Source: Erythrobacter sp. (GTDB lineage Bacteria; Pseudomonadota; Alphaproteobacteria; Sphingomonadales; Sphingomonadaceae). From it: a stretch of DNA of 64,000 nt. The DNA lies in NCBI RefSeq assembly GCF_011765465.1, contig NZ_CP050265.1, positions 1 through 64,000 on the forward strand, in the 5' to 3' direction. The translations under genes were made by a program, and so were the position numbers. Below the pieces are notes generated by a model. That model worked only from the letters and a program-made list of their open reading frames with translations, did no database searches and was not told the origin of the DNA. This document shows positions 26,232 to 34,740 of the stretch, piece by piece (positions within the stretch are counted from its first letter, which is position 1; each line of letters begins with the position of its first letter).

Positions 26232-26723
26232 TTATTGCAGGGTCGCGCCCTTCGCCGGATCGCCCGCGCGGAAGATCAGGGTTTCGACTTCGGTGCCGCT
26301 GCCGATGTTCACCCGGTTCTCCTGCCGCGCCCACACGTCGGTGAGGATCAGCGAGCGCACGGTGAGGCGCGCGCCGGGGCCGGGCGAGGGCGCTTCCTGG
26401 TAAATGACGAGGCTGCCCCCGTCGATCTCGCTGCCGAGCAGCGTGAAGGCGACCGGCTCGCCCGCGTGGGTGACGGTGAAGCGTTCCGCGATGTAGCGCA
26501 CGAATTCGCGGCGGCTGGGGATGTCGCCGATGATGTCGGGCGCGGCGATCCCGCGCCGCTTCAATGCGTGTTCGGCATCGTGGAGCGGCACGCGGTGGAC
26601 CACTTCGAGCATCCCCGTGCGCGCATTGTGCGAGACGATCGAGATCGCGGTCTTCTGCTGGTGCGCCGATGCCGGCAGCGCCAGCACCAGCGCCGCGAGG
26701 AGCGCGAGCAGCCAGCGGATCAT
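26232..26723 (-). CDS. DUF6702-like exported protein
   Basis: A 163-residue protein with a signal peptide (residues 1-20, ALPASA) and a beta-rich domain: SIVSHNARTGMLEVVHRVPLHDAEHALK, SRREFVRYIAERF, EIDGGSLVIYQEAP. I recall this pattern as the DUF6702 family; that naming is tentative and the function is unknown. Its ATG overlaps the stop of the M1 peptidase gene (ATGA), and the two are cotranscribed. In other bacteria DUF6702 and M1-like peptidases occur together, consistent with a joint periplasmic role. Confidence 0.72.
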   Translation of the reverse strand: MIRWLLALLAALVLALPASAHQQKTAISIVSHNARTGMLEVVHRVPLHDAEHALKRRGIAAPDIIGDIPSRREFVRYIAERFTVTHAGEPVAFTLLGSEIDGGSLVIYQEAPSPGPGARLTVRSLILTDVWARQENRVNIGSGTEVETLIFRAGDPAKGATLQ

Positions 26724-29182
26724 TGCGAACCCTGGCTTTCCGCCATCAGGTCGCGGCCCGTGCGCGAGCTTGCCTCGGGCGACTTGAAGGCTTCGACCCG
26801 GCTTTCGATGATGCGGCGCGGATAGTAGTTGTTCTCGACGTCCGCATCGGCGGTTTCCCAGTCGGGATCGACGACGACGCTGGCGAGCCGCTTGCCCTTG
26901 GGAAAGACGAGCAGCTTGCTCACCTCGCGCGAATTGCGCCGCCAGATTTCGGCGGGGATCGTCATGCGTTTGGTCGAGCCGTCCTCGAAGGTTAGGCCAA
27001 GGATGATCGGCATGACGAGGCCGCCCTTGTTCGAGAAGCTGAGGACGTAATAATTCGCGTCCTCCTTGACCGCGCGGTCGAAGGTCCGCCGCTCCCACGG
27101 CTCGAGGCTGTCGAGGAAGCTCTCGTAGCTCTCGCGGTCCTTCGGCGTGACGGTGAACTGGTCGTTTTCGTCGTAGAAATCGGTCACGCCGGGGTTTTCG
27201 AGCACCCAGATCGGCACGCCCTGTTCCTCGTTGAGGCGCACGCCGACCTTTTCCGGCTCGCCCAGCAATTCCTCGCGGCGGCGCTTCAGGTCGATGTCGG
27301 GGTTTTTCGTGTCGAGCCGCAGGCGGTGGATCGCATCCAATGAGATGTCGACATGGTCGGTGGTGTAGAACCAGCCCCGCCAGAACCAGTCGAGGTCCGT
27401 GCCCGAAGCCTCTTCCATGGTGCGGAAGAAATCGGCCGGCGTCGGTCGCTTGAACTTCCAGCGGCGGGCATATTCCTTGAGCGCGAAATCGAACCGCTCG
27501 CGCCCGATCACCGTGTCGCGCAGGATGTGATAGGCCGCCGACGGCTTGCCATAGGCGTTGGGGCCGAGGTTCAGGACGCTGTCCGACTGGGTCATGATCG
27601 GGACCTGGTTGGTCGAGGTCATGTAGGGGATGAGATCGCGCGGCAGGCTGCGGCCCCAGGGCAGGTCCGGATCCCATTCATAGCCCGCGACGCTGTCGAG
27701 GAAGGAATTCAGCCCCTCGTCCATCCAGGTCCACTGCCGCTCGTCCGAATTGACCGTCATCGGGAAATAGATGTGCCCGATCTCGTGGATCACGACGCCG
27801 ATGAGATAGACCTTTTCCGAGAGCGAATAGGTCCGCGTCCCGTCCTCGTTGAGCGTCGTGCGCGGGCCGTTGAAGGTGATCATGGGATATTCCATCCCGC
27901 CCACGGGCCCGTTGACGCTCTGCGCGACCGGATAGGGATAGTCGAAGCTGAAGCGCGAATAGACCTTCATCGTGTGGACCACCGCAGCGGTCGAATACTT
28001 GCGCCATAGGTCGCCGCCTTCCTTGGGCCAGAAGCTCATCGCCATGACGAGTTCGTTCTCGGCGCCCGGCTGGCGGTGGCCCTGTGCGTCCCAGATGAAC
28101 TTGCGGCTCGATCCCCAGGCGAAATCGCGCACGTTTTCGGCGGTGAAGCGCCAGGTCTTGGTGCCGCTCGGCCCGGTGCGCTCGTTGGCGGCGGCTTCTT
28201 CCGGCGTGACGATGAATACCGGCGAGTCCGCGCTGCGTGCGGCCTCGAGCCGCTGGCGCTGCGCGGCGGTGAGCACTTCGCCCGGGTTCGCGAGCACGCC
28301 GGTCGCCGAGACGATGTGGTCGTCCGGCACGGTCATGGTCACGTCGTAATCGCCGAATTCGAGCGTGAACTCGCCGCGGCCGAGGAACTCCTTGTTGTGC
28401 CAGCCTTCATAGTCCGAATAGGCGACGAGGCGCGGGAACCACTGGGCGAAGAGGAAGATGTCGTTGCCGCCCTTCCTCGGATCATCGGGGAAATGTTCAT
28501 AGCCCGAACGCGCGAAGATCGTGTTCTCCTCGACGATGTTGAACGCCCATTCGATGTCGAAGCTGACCTCTTCGCCCGACGCGAGCGGAGTCGGCAGGTC
28601 GATCCGCATCAGCGTGCCGACGATGGTGTGGGCGAGCGGCGTCCCGTCGGCCAGCCGGACGGCCTTGATGTCGTAGCCATAGGAATTGTCGGCCATGGCC
28701 TGCTGGCGCCGCAGCTCCTCGAGGCTGAGGCGTGCGGGTTCCCCGCCGCGCGCCGCGTCGATGCGCGGACCGCGCCTGCCGGGGCCGCCGAAAGTCGTGG
28801 TCATCTCCGCCATGCTGTCGGTGCGGAAAATGTTCTGGTCGAGCTGCATCCAGATCCACGGCAGCGTGTCGGGCGAATTGTTGACGTAGCGCACGCGGCC
28901 TTCCGCCTCGAGCCGACGCTTGTCCTCGTCGAGACGCGCGCGGATCGTGTAGTCGGCCTGCTGCTGCCAGTACTGGTGCCCCGGCGCGCCGCTCGCGTTG
29001 CGGTAGACGTTGGGGTCGGGGAGCACCTCGTCCAGTTGACGGAACTTGTCCTCGAAATCGCCCTTGGTCTGCTGGATGCCCTGTGCAGCGGCGGGGACTG
29101 AGAAAAGGAAGGCGATGATAAGGGCGATCAGGCGCAAGGGTCTGGTCCTTCGGTCGGGTCTGGTCCGGTGAGGCGAAAGCAT
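26720..29182 (-). CDS. M1 family metallopeptidase, exported
   Basis: A zinc aminopeptidase-like protein of about 820 residues. The zinc motif HEIGH is at residues 466-470 and the third ligand Glu at 489 (WTWMDEGLN), with the spacing expected for gluzincins. The general catalytic region GGMEYPMI lies upstream, equivalent to the family GAMEN motif but altered. A signal peptide (IALIIAFLFSVPAAAQG) is preceded by an arginine-rich stretch if the ATG at 29182 is used; a TTG at 29137 with AAGGA upstream gives a more usual signal peptide, so the start is uncertain. Probably periplasmic. Cotranscribed with the DUF6702 gene. Confidence 0.88.
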   Translation of the reverse strand: MLSPHRTRPDRRTRPLRLIALIIAFLFSVPAAAQGIQQTKGDFEDKFRQLDEVLPDPNVYRNASGAPGHQYWQQQADYTIRARLDEDKRRLEAEGRVRYVNNSPDTLPWIWMQLDQNIFRTDSMAEMTTTFGGPGRRGPRIDAARGGEPARLSLEELRRQQAMADNSYGYDIKAVRLADGTPLAHTIVGTLMRIDLPTPLASGEEVSFDIEWAFNIVEENTIFARSGYEHFPDDPRKGGNDIFLFAQWFPRLVAYSDYEGWHNKEFLGRGEFTLEFGDYDVTMTVPDDHIVSATGVLANPGEVLTAAQRQRLEAARSADSPVFIVTPEEAAANERTGPSGTKTWRFTAENVRDFAWGSSRKFIWDAQGHRQPGAENELVMAMSFWPKEGGDLWRKYSTAAVVHTMKVYSRFSFDYPYPVAQSVNGPVGGMEYPMITFNGPRTTLNEDGTRTYSLSEKVYLIGVVIHEIGHIYFPMTVNSDERQWTWMDEGLNSFLDSVAGYEWDPDLPWGRSLPRDLIPYMTSTNQVPIMTQSDSVLNLGPNAYGKPSAAYHILRDTVIGRERFDFALKEYARRWKFKRPTPADFFRTMEEASGTDLDWFWRGWFYTTDHVDISLDAIHRLRLDTKNPDIDLKRRREELLGEPEKVGVRLNEEQGVPIWVLENPGVTDFYDENDQFTVTPKDRESYESFLDSLEPWERRTFDRAVKEDANYYVLSFSNKGGLVMPIILGLTFEDGSTKRMTIPAEIWRRNSREVSKLLVFPKGKRLASVVVDPDWETADADVENNYYPRRIIESRVEAFKSPEASSRTGRDLMAESQGSQ

Positions 29183-29294
29183 CGACTCCGCCAAGGGGAA
29201 TCGCTTGCTTTTGCGCGGGATGGATGGCGCGACCCTCGCGCTCCGCGCGCAAATGTCAATCGCCTGTCGCCGAACCTGTTTGCCCCTTCCGCTA

Positions 29295-29335
29295 AGAAAA
29301 GCGCCCGGCAGGTCCTTTGGGGGACCGCCGGGCGC
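29295..29335 (-). terminator. Rho-independent terminator downstream of the Fe-alcohol dehydrogenase
   Basis: Perfect 9-bp stem GCGCCCGGC / GCCGGGCGC with an inner GGTCC/GGACC pairing, followed on the minus strand by TTTTCTT. It lies 24 bases after the dehydrogenase stop codon. Confidence 0.88.
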
Positions 29336-29358
29336 AGCGCGCTCGCCTTGGGAGAGGT

Positions 29359-30507
29359 TCAGGCGGCAGCGCGGAAAATGGCCTCGATCTCCTCCTGGTT
29401 GGCGGTCCGGGGATTGGTGAAGCCGCAGGCATCGTTCATCGCGTTCGCGGCGAGCGTGGCGATGTCGTCCTCCTTCATTCCGAGCTGGGCGAGGCCCGCC
29501 GGGATACCGATATCGGCCGAAAGCTGGCGGATCGCCGCGATTGCGGCCTCCGCGCCCTGGCGTTCGTCCATGTTCGAGACATTGACGCCCATCGCCGCCG
29601 CGACATCGCGCAGCCGCCCGGCCGAAACCGCCGCGTTGAAAGTCTCGACATGGGGCAGAAGCACCGCGTTGCACACGCCGTGGGGCAGGTCGTAGAAGCC
29701 GCCCAGCTGGTGCGCCATCGCGTGGACATAGCCCAATGATGCGTTGTTGAACGCCATCCCTGCGAGGAACTGGGCATAGGCCATCGCCTCGCGCGCCTCG
29801 AGATTGGTCCCGTCGGCCACGGCATCGCGCAGGTTCTGCGAGATCAGCGCCATCGCCTTGAGCGCACAGCCATCGGTGATCGGCGTCGCCGAGGTCGAGA
29901 CATAGGCTTCGATCGCGTGGGTCAGCGCATCCATGCCGGTCGCGGCGGTGAGGGCGGCGGGCTTGCCCACCATCATCGCGGGATCGTTGACCGACAGGAA
30001 GGGCGTCACGTGCTTGTCCACGATCGCCATCTTCACGTGCCGCTCGACATCGGTGATGATGCAGAAGCGGGTCATCTCCGCAGCCGTCCCGGCGGTGGTG
30101 TTGATCGCCATCAGCGGCACCTGCGGCTGCGGCGACTGGTCGATGCCTTCATAGTCGGCGATCTCGCCGCCATTGGCCGCGACGAGCGCGATGCCCTTGG
30201 CGCAGTCATGGCTCGACCCGCCACCGAGCGATACGACGAGGTCGCATTCGTGGTCGCGTAGCAGCGCAAGGCCGTCCTCGACATTACCGGTCGTGGGATT
30301 GGGCTGCGCCCCGTCGAAGATCGCGGCGCGGATGCCTGCATCTTCGAGCACTTTCGCGACGTCATCGGCGACGCCGAGCCTTGCGAGCCCTTCGTCGGTG
30401 ACGATCAATGCGCTGGTGAAGCCGCGCCCGGTGAGCGTCGCAGCGGCATCGGCGAGAGCGTTCTCGCCCATGATGTTCATCGACGGCATGATGAAAGCGG
30501 TAGACAT
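29359..30507 (-). CDS. Iron-containing (type III) alcohol dehydrogenase
   Basis: A 382-residue NAD-dependent dehydrogenase of the Fe-ADH family. Visible marks are the coenzyme loop [15 protein letters not shown] (about residues 94-108), [18 protein letters not shown], and the metal site built from [33 protein letters not shown], with Asp and three His in the normal order. The ATG has a strong GGAGG. It probably oxidises ethanol or another primary alcohol, since it is followed upstream by an aldehyde dehydrogenase in the same direction, 101 bp away across a long hairpin. A terminator follows the gene. Confidence 0.9.
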   Translation of the reverse strand: MSTAFIMPSMNIMGENALADAAATLTGRGFTSALIVTDEGLARLGVADDVAKVLEDAGIRAAIFDGAQPNPTTGNVEDGLALLRDHECDLVVSLGGGSSHDCAKGIALVAANGGEIADYEGIDQSPQPQVPLMAINTTAGTAAEMTRFCIITDVERHVKMAIVDKHVTPFLSVNDPAMMVGKPAALTAATGMDALTHAIEAYVSTSATPITDGCALKAMALISQNLRDAVADGTNLEAREAMAYAQFLAGMAFNNASLGYVHAMAHQLGGFYDLPHGVCNAVLLPHVETFNAAVSAGRLRDVAAAMGVNVSNMDERQGAEAAIAAIRQLSADIGIPAGLAQLGMKEDDIATLAANAMNDACGFTNPRTANQEEIEAIFRAAA

Positions 30508-30548
30508 GATAATCCTCCTCCCGTTTGCGGGTTGGCTGTTGTTGACGG

Positions 30549-30592
30549 CATGACCGGGCGTCGGTGCGACCCTCGAGAGGCGCCCGGTCATG
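30549..30592. other. Long intercistronic hairpin between aldehyde and alcohol dehydrogenase genes
   Basis: Perfect 12-bp arms CATGACCGGGCG and CGCCCGGTCATG enclose a 20-base loop that itself can form a CCTC/GAGG stem. No T-run follows on the minus strand, so it is not a standard terminator for the aldehyde dehydrogenase. It may slow RNA decay or set the ratio of the two proteins. Confidence 0.65.
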
Positions 30593-30608
30593 GCCGTTTC
30601 TTCTTCCT

Positions 30609-32129
<1,521 letters not shown>

Positions 32130-32248
32130 GGGGTTTCCTCCTCCCGCTTGTGCGCTCCGGTTGGCCCGGGGCGTCGTTGGTGACGGGGAGCAGGATGCCT
32201 CAACGGACGCTGCGGGGAAGGGGGGCGAGGTCGCTCGCCGCCCCCAAG

Positions 32249-32266
32249 TGTCTCACCGGTGAGACA
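32249..32266. promoter_or_regulatory. Perfect 18-bp palindrome upstream of the aldehyde dehydrogenase, candidate activator site
   Basis: TGTCTCACCGGTGAGACA is a perfect inverted repeat of nine bases per arm, 119 bp upstream of the aldehyde dehydrogenase ATG and 41 bp after the stop of the GAF-Fis regulator gene. Dimeric Fis-type regulators bind such TGTC...GACA repeats, so this is the best candidate target of the neighbouring regulator. Confidence 0.7.
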
Positions 32267-32307
32267 GGTCCGTAAGGAAAAGCGCAGCGCTGCCCTGCGC
32301 GAAAGGC

Positions 32308-33258
32308 TCAATCGAGCCCGGCGCGGGCCATGCGGCGGTAGAAGGTCGCCCGCCCGATACCGAGATCGCGCGCCGCGGCGGCGACATTCCCGCGCGAACG
32401 GGCGAGCGCCTGGCGCAGCACGCGGCGCTCGGCAGCGGCAAGCGGGTCTTCGTCGGGCACGCCGAGGATATCGGCGACGGGAACCGGGTCTTTCGCGCTC
32501 ACCTTGCAAAGCAGGTCGCGTCGCCGTGCGTTGCGATCGGCACCGATTACGAGATCGTCGCGATCGATCGCCACCAGCCCGCCTCCGCTCGGCCCTGCGT
32601 GCCCTTCCCCGTCGAGATGGACGATACGGCAGCCTTGATAGGCCGCGCCGAACAGCAGCCGCTCGAGCTCCTGCGCGGCACCCGCCAGCACGTTCATGAT
32701 GAGCGCCGCCGTGTCGCGGTCGTGGTCATAGCGATTGGTCGAGACATCGAGCGCGCCGACGAGGCTCCCGCCCGCGTCGTAGATAGGCACGCCGTGGCAG
32801 CTCACCGCCACGTTGGCGGACAGGAAATGCTGGTCGCGGTGAATGACGACGGGTTTTTCATCGGCGAGACAGGTGCCGATCCCGTTGGTCCCTTCGGCCG
32901 CTTCGGACCAGCATTCGCCCGCCACCAGCCGCGCTCGGTCGAAATGGACGCGGTCGGCGTCCTCCATGCGCTCTTCGAGGATCAGGCTGTCGGCATCGGT
33001 CAGCAGGATGCAGCGCCCGCTGCGCACCAGCGTCTGCGCGATCCGGTCGAGCACCGGGCCGGCATGGCGGATGAGTTCCTCGCGCGCTCCTCTGGCGAGA
33101 GCGAGGCGGCTTGCATCGAGGCGGTCGGCAGCCGGGCCCTTGGCGGGGTCGAGCCCGTGATGCAGGGCAGATCGGCACCAGGATGCGGCGAGCGTCGAGC
33201 GTCCCGCCTGGTCCGACGAAACCGCTTCGCGCACGAGCTGGGCGTGCTCGTCCTCCAA
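32308..33258 (-). CDS. GAF-domain transcriptional regulator with Fis-type helix-turn-helix, lacking an AAA+ domain
   Basis: A 316-residue protein related to AcoR-type activators. The N-terminal half is a GAF sensor domain with the hallmark GTNGIGTCLADEKPVVIH and HRDQHFLSANVAVSCHGVPI (about residues 121-160). The C-terminal 45 residues are a Fis-type helix-turn-helix (ERRVLRQALARSRGNVAAAA and RDLGIGRATFYRRM). The central sigma-54-activating AAA+ domain of AcoR is missing, with only about 80 residues between the two parts, so it cannot act through sigma-54 in the usual way. It is directly upstream of the aldehyde dehydrogenase gene on the same strand. Confidence 0.85.
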   Translation of the reverse strand: MEDEHAQLVREAVSSDQAGRSTLAASWCRSALHHGLDPAKGPAADRLDASRLALARGAREELIRHAGPVLDRIAQTLVRSGRCILLTDADSLILEERMEDADRVHFDRARLVAGECWSEAAEGTNGIGTCLADEKPVVIHRDQHFLSANVAVSCHGVPIYDAGGSLVGALDVSTNRYDHDRDTAALIMNVLAGAAQELERLLFGAAYQGCRIVHLDGEGHAGPSGGGLVAIDRDDLVIGADRNARRRDLLCKVSAKDPVPVADILGVPDEDPLAAAERRVLRQALARSRGNVAAAARDLGIGRATFYRRMARAGLD

Positions 33259-33341
33259 CCTGTTCTCCCTCTCCCCGCACCGCGCAAGCTATCAGAGGGG
33301 AGGGGCTCCCACAAGCGAGCCCTGCCGCGACCGGGGCGCGG

Positions 33342-33983
33342 CTAGCGGGCGAGCACTACGTCGCGCCCGATGTCGAGGTCCTTCTCGACTGCATCGACCA
33401 GGTAGGCCGCGACATCCGCGCGGCTGACGATGCCGTTGTGCCAGCCCGATGGATCGCGCTTGACCTTGGCCTTGCCCGATCTCGGCCCGCCGGTGAGGAT
33501 CACCGGGCGCACGATCGTGTATTGCAGCGCGGAGTGGAGGATAATCTGCTCCTGCCGGTCCTTGTCGGCATAGACCCGCCCGAGCAGCGCGCGGTGGCCG
33601 AGCCGCTCCAGCGTGCTCATCGCTTGCCTGGAGCGGCCCGCGCCGTAGCCCGTCACCGCGACGAGCCGACGCACGCCGGCCTCGCTCATCGCCTCGACGA
33701 GGATTTCGGTCGTTGTGGAGAACAATGTCTCCTTCTGCCACAGCATCGAGACGCTCTCCGAAATGCCCAGCGCGTAGATAACCGCGCGCACGCCCTTCAA
33801 CGCATGGGTGACGTCGGCGCTGTCGGTGGCATCGCCGGGAAAGGGTTCGACGAGGCGGGTCGTCTCGAGGCTGTCGGCGCTGCGGGCGAATGCGCGCACG
33901 GGAAGCTCGCGCCGGACGGCCTCCTTCACCGCGAGCTTGCCGATGCCCGAGGTCGCGCCCATGACGAGGATCGGCGCGCTCAC
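33342..33983 (-). CDS. NAD(P)-binding, atypical short-chain dehydrogenase family protein
   Basis: A 213-residue Rossmann protein from a GTG start (VSAPILVMGATSGIGKLAVK) with a GAGG upstream. The glycine motif GATSGIG, the DATDSADVTHALKGVRAVIYALG segment and the RRLVAVTGYGAG strand match the NmrA/SDR_a5-like group, which bind NAD(P) but often lack the full catalytic Tyr-Lys set. A possible YADKDRQE segment replaces YxxxK. Function unknown; often annotated as NAD(P)H-binding oxidoreductase. It is monocistronic, 83 bp from the GAF-Fis regulator start. Confidence 0.78.
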   Translation of the reverse strand: MSAPILVMGATSGIGKLAVKEAVRRELPVRAFARSADSLETTRLVEPFPGDATDSADVTHALKGVRAVIYALGISESVSMLWQKETLFSTTTEILVEAMSEAGVRRLVAVTGYGAGRSRQAMSTLERLGHRALLGRVYADKDRQEQIILHSALQYTIVRPVILTGGPRSGKAKVKRDPSGWHNGIVSRADVAAYLVDAVEKDLDIGRDVVLAR

Positions 33984-34219
33984 GGGCGGCCTCGCGCGGC
34001 TGGCGGGAGAGATGGTTGCGTGCGTGAGATTACAATCATGCCGGCCCAACGAGCGAGCCCGCGCGAAGTGCCGAAAAGGCCGCGTCCGGCTTCATTTGAC
34101 ACCGACGGCTTCGATTGAGAGACTCGCGCGCGAGACGAGATGCCCTGCGCGCGCCTGCGCGAATGGACCGGTTTCGGGCTGCCGGAGAACACGAACATCC
34201 GGATAAGGAAAGGATTACA

Positions 34220-34657
34220 ATGGCAACCGCAAAGACCGGCGATACCGTCGCGATCGATTATGTCGTCAAGACGAGGGAAGGCCGAGTCGTCGGCGGGACC
34301 GAGGGGCAGGGGCCGCAGACGCTCACGCTCGGCAATGACGAGATCTTCCCGCAGATCGAAAGCGCGCTGACCCAGATGGAAGTCGGCGGAGAGGACACGG
34401 TGACGATCGATGCCGAACACGCCTTCGGCCCGCGCCGCGAGGAACTGATCGTGGAGATCCCGCGCGCCAACCTTCCGCCCGATGCCCAGCCGCAGCCGGG
34501 CATGACCCTGTCGGCCCAGCAGAACGACGGCCAGCCGATCCAGCTCGTCATCACCGACGTCAAGGAAGATTCGGTCACCGCCGACGGCAACCATCCGCTC
34601 GCGGGCGAGGATCTGATCTTCGGCCTCACGCTGGTCGAAATCAAGCAGGCGGCATAG
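34220..34657 (+). CDS. FKBP-type peptidyl-prolyl isomerase (SlyD-like)
   Basis: A 145-residue cytoplasmic FKBP-fold isomerase. It starts MATAKTGDTVAIDYVVKTRE with a good AAGGAAAGGA site upstream. The FKBP strand VAIDYVVKTREGRVVGGTEG and the inserted-flap segment HAFGPRREELIVEIPRANLP place it in the SlyD group, and the SlyD flap normally also gives chaperone activity. The metal-binding histidine tail of E. coli SlyD is absent. Followed by two GC-rich hairpins without a T-run. Confidence 0.88.
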   Translation: MATAKTGDTVAIDYVVKTREGRVVGGTEGQGPQTLTLGNDEIFPQIESALTQMEVGGEDTVTIDAEHAFGPRREELIVEIPRANLPPDAQPQPGMTLSAQQNDGQPIQLVITDVKEDSVTADGNHPLAGEDLIFGLTLVEIKQAA

Positions 34658-34672
34658 GCCACATCCCGACAA

Positions 34673-34735
34673 GGCCGGGCGCGCCAGCGCCCGGCCCCCT
34701 CACCAGGCGCGCCGGATGCACCCGCATCCGGCGCG
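34673..34735. other. Two adjacent GC-rich hairpins between convergent FKBP and acylase genes
   Basis: First stem GGCCGGGCGC / GCGCCCGGCC (34673-34696), second stem CGCGCCGGATGC / GCATCCGGCGCG (34708-34735), both with four-base loops. Neither has a T-run on either side, so if they end transcription they do so with little U-tract support. Confidence 0.6.
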
Positions 34736-34740
34736 TTCGC

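Noticed and set aside
24345..26825. 826-residue plus-strand ORF
   Set aside because: Antisense to the DUF1800 gene; arginine/histidine-rich composition typical of high-GC shadow frames.
32130..32250. Sigma-54 promoter for the aldehyde dehydrogenase
   Set aside because: No TGGC-N-TTGC element with the right spacing was seen, and the regulator lacks the AAA+ domain needed to activate sigma-54.
34673..34735. Classical rho-independent terminators between FKBP and acylase
   Set aside because: Both stems are strong but no T-run follows in either direction, so they are listed only as hairpins.
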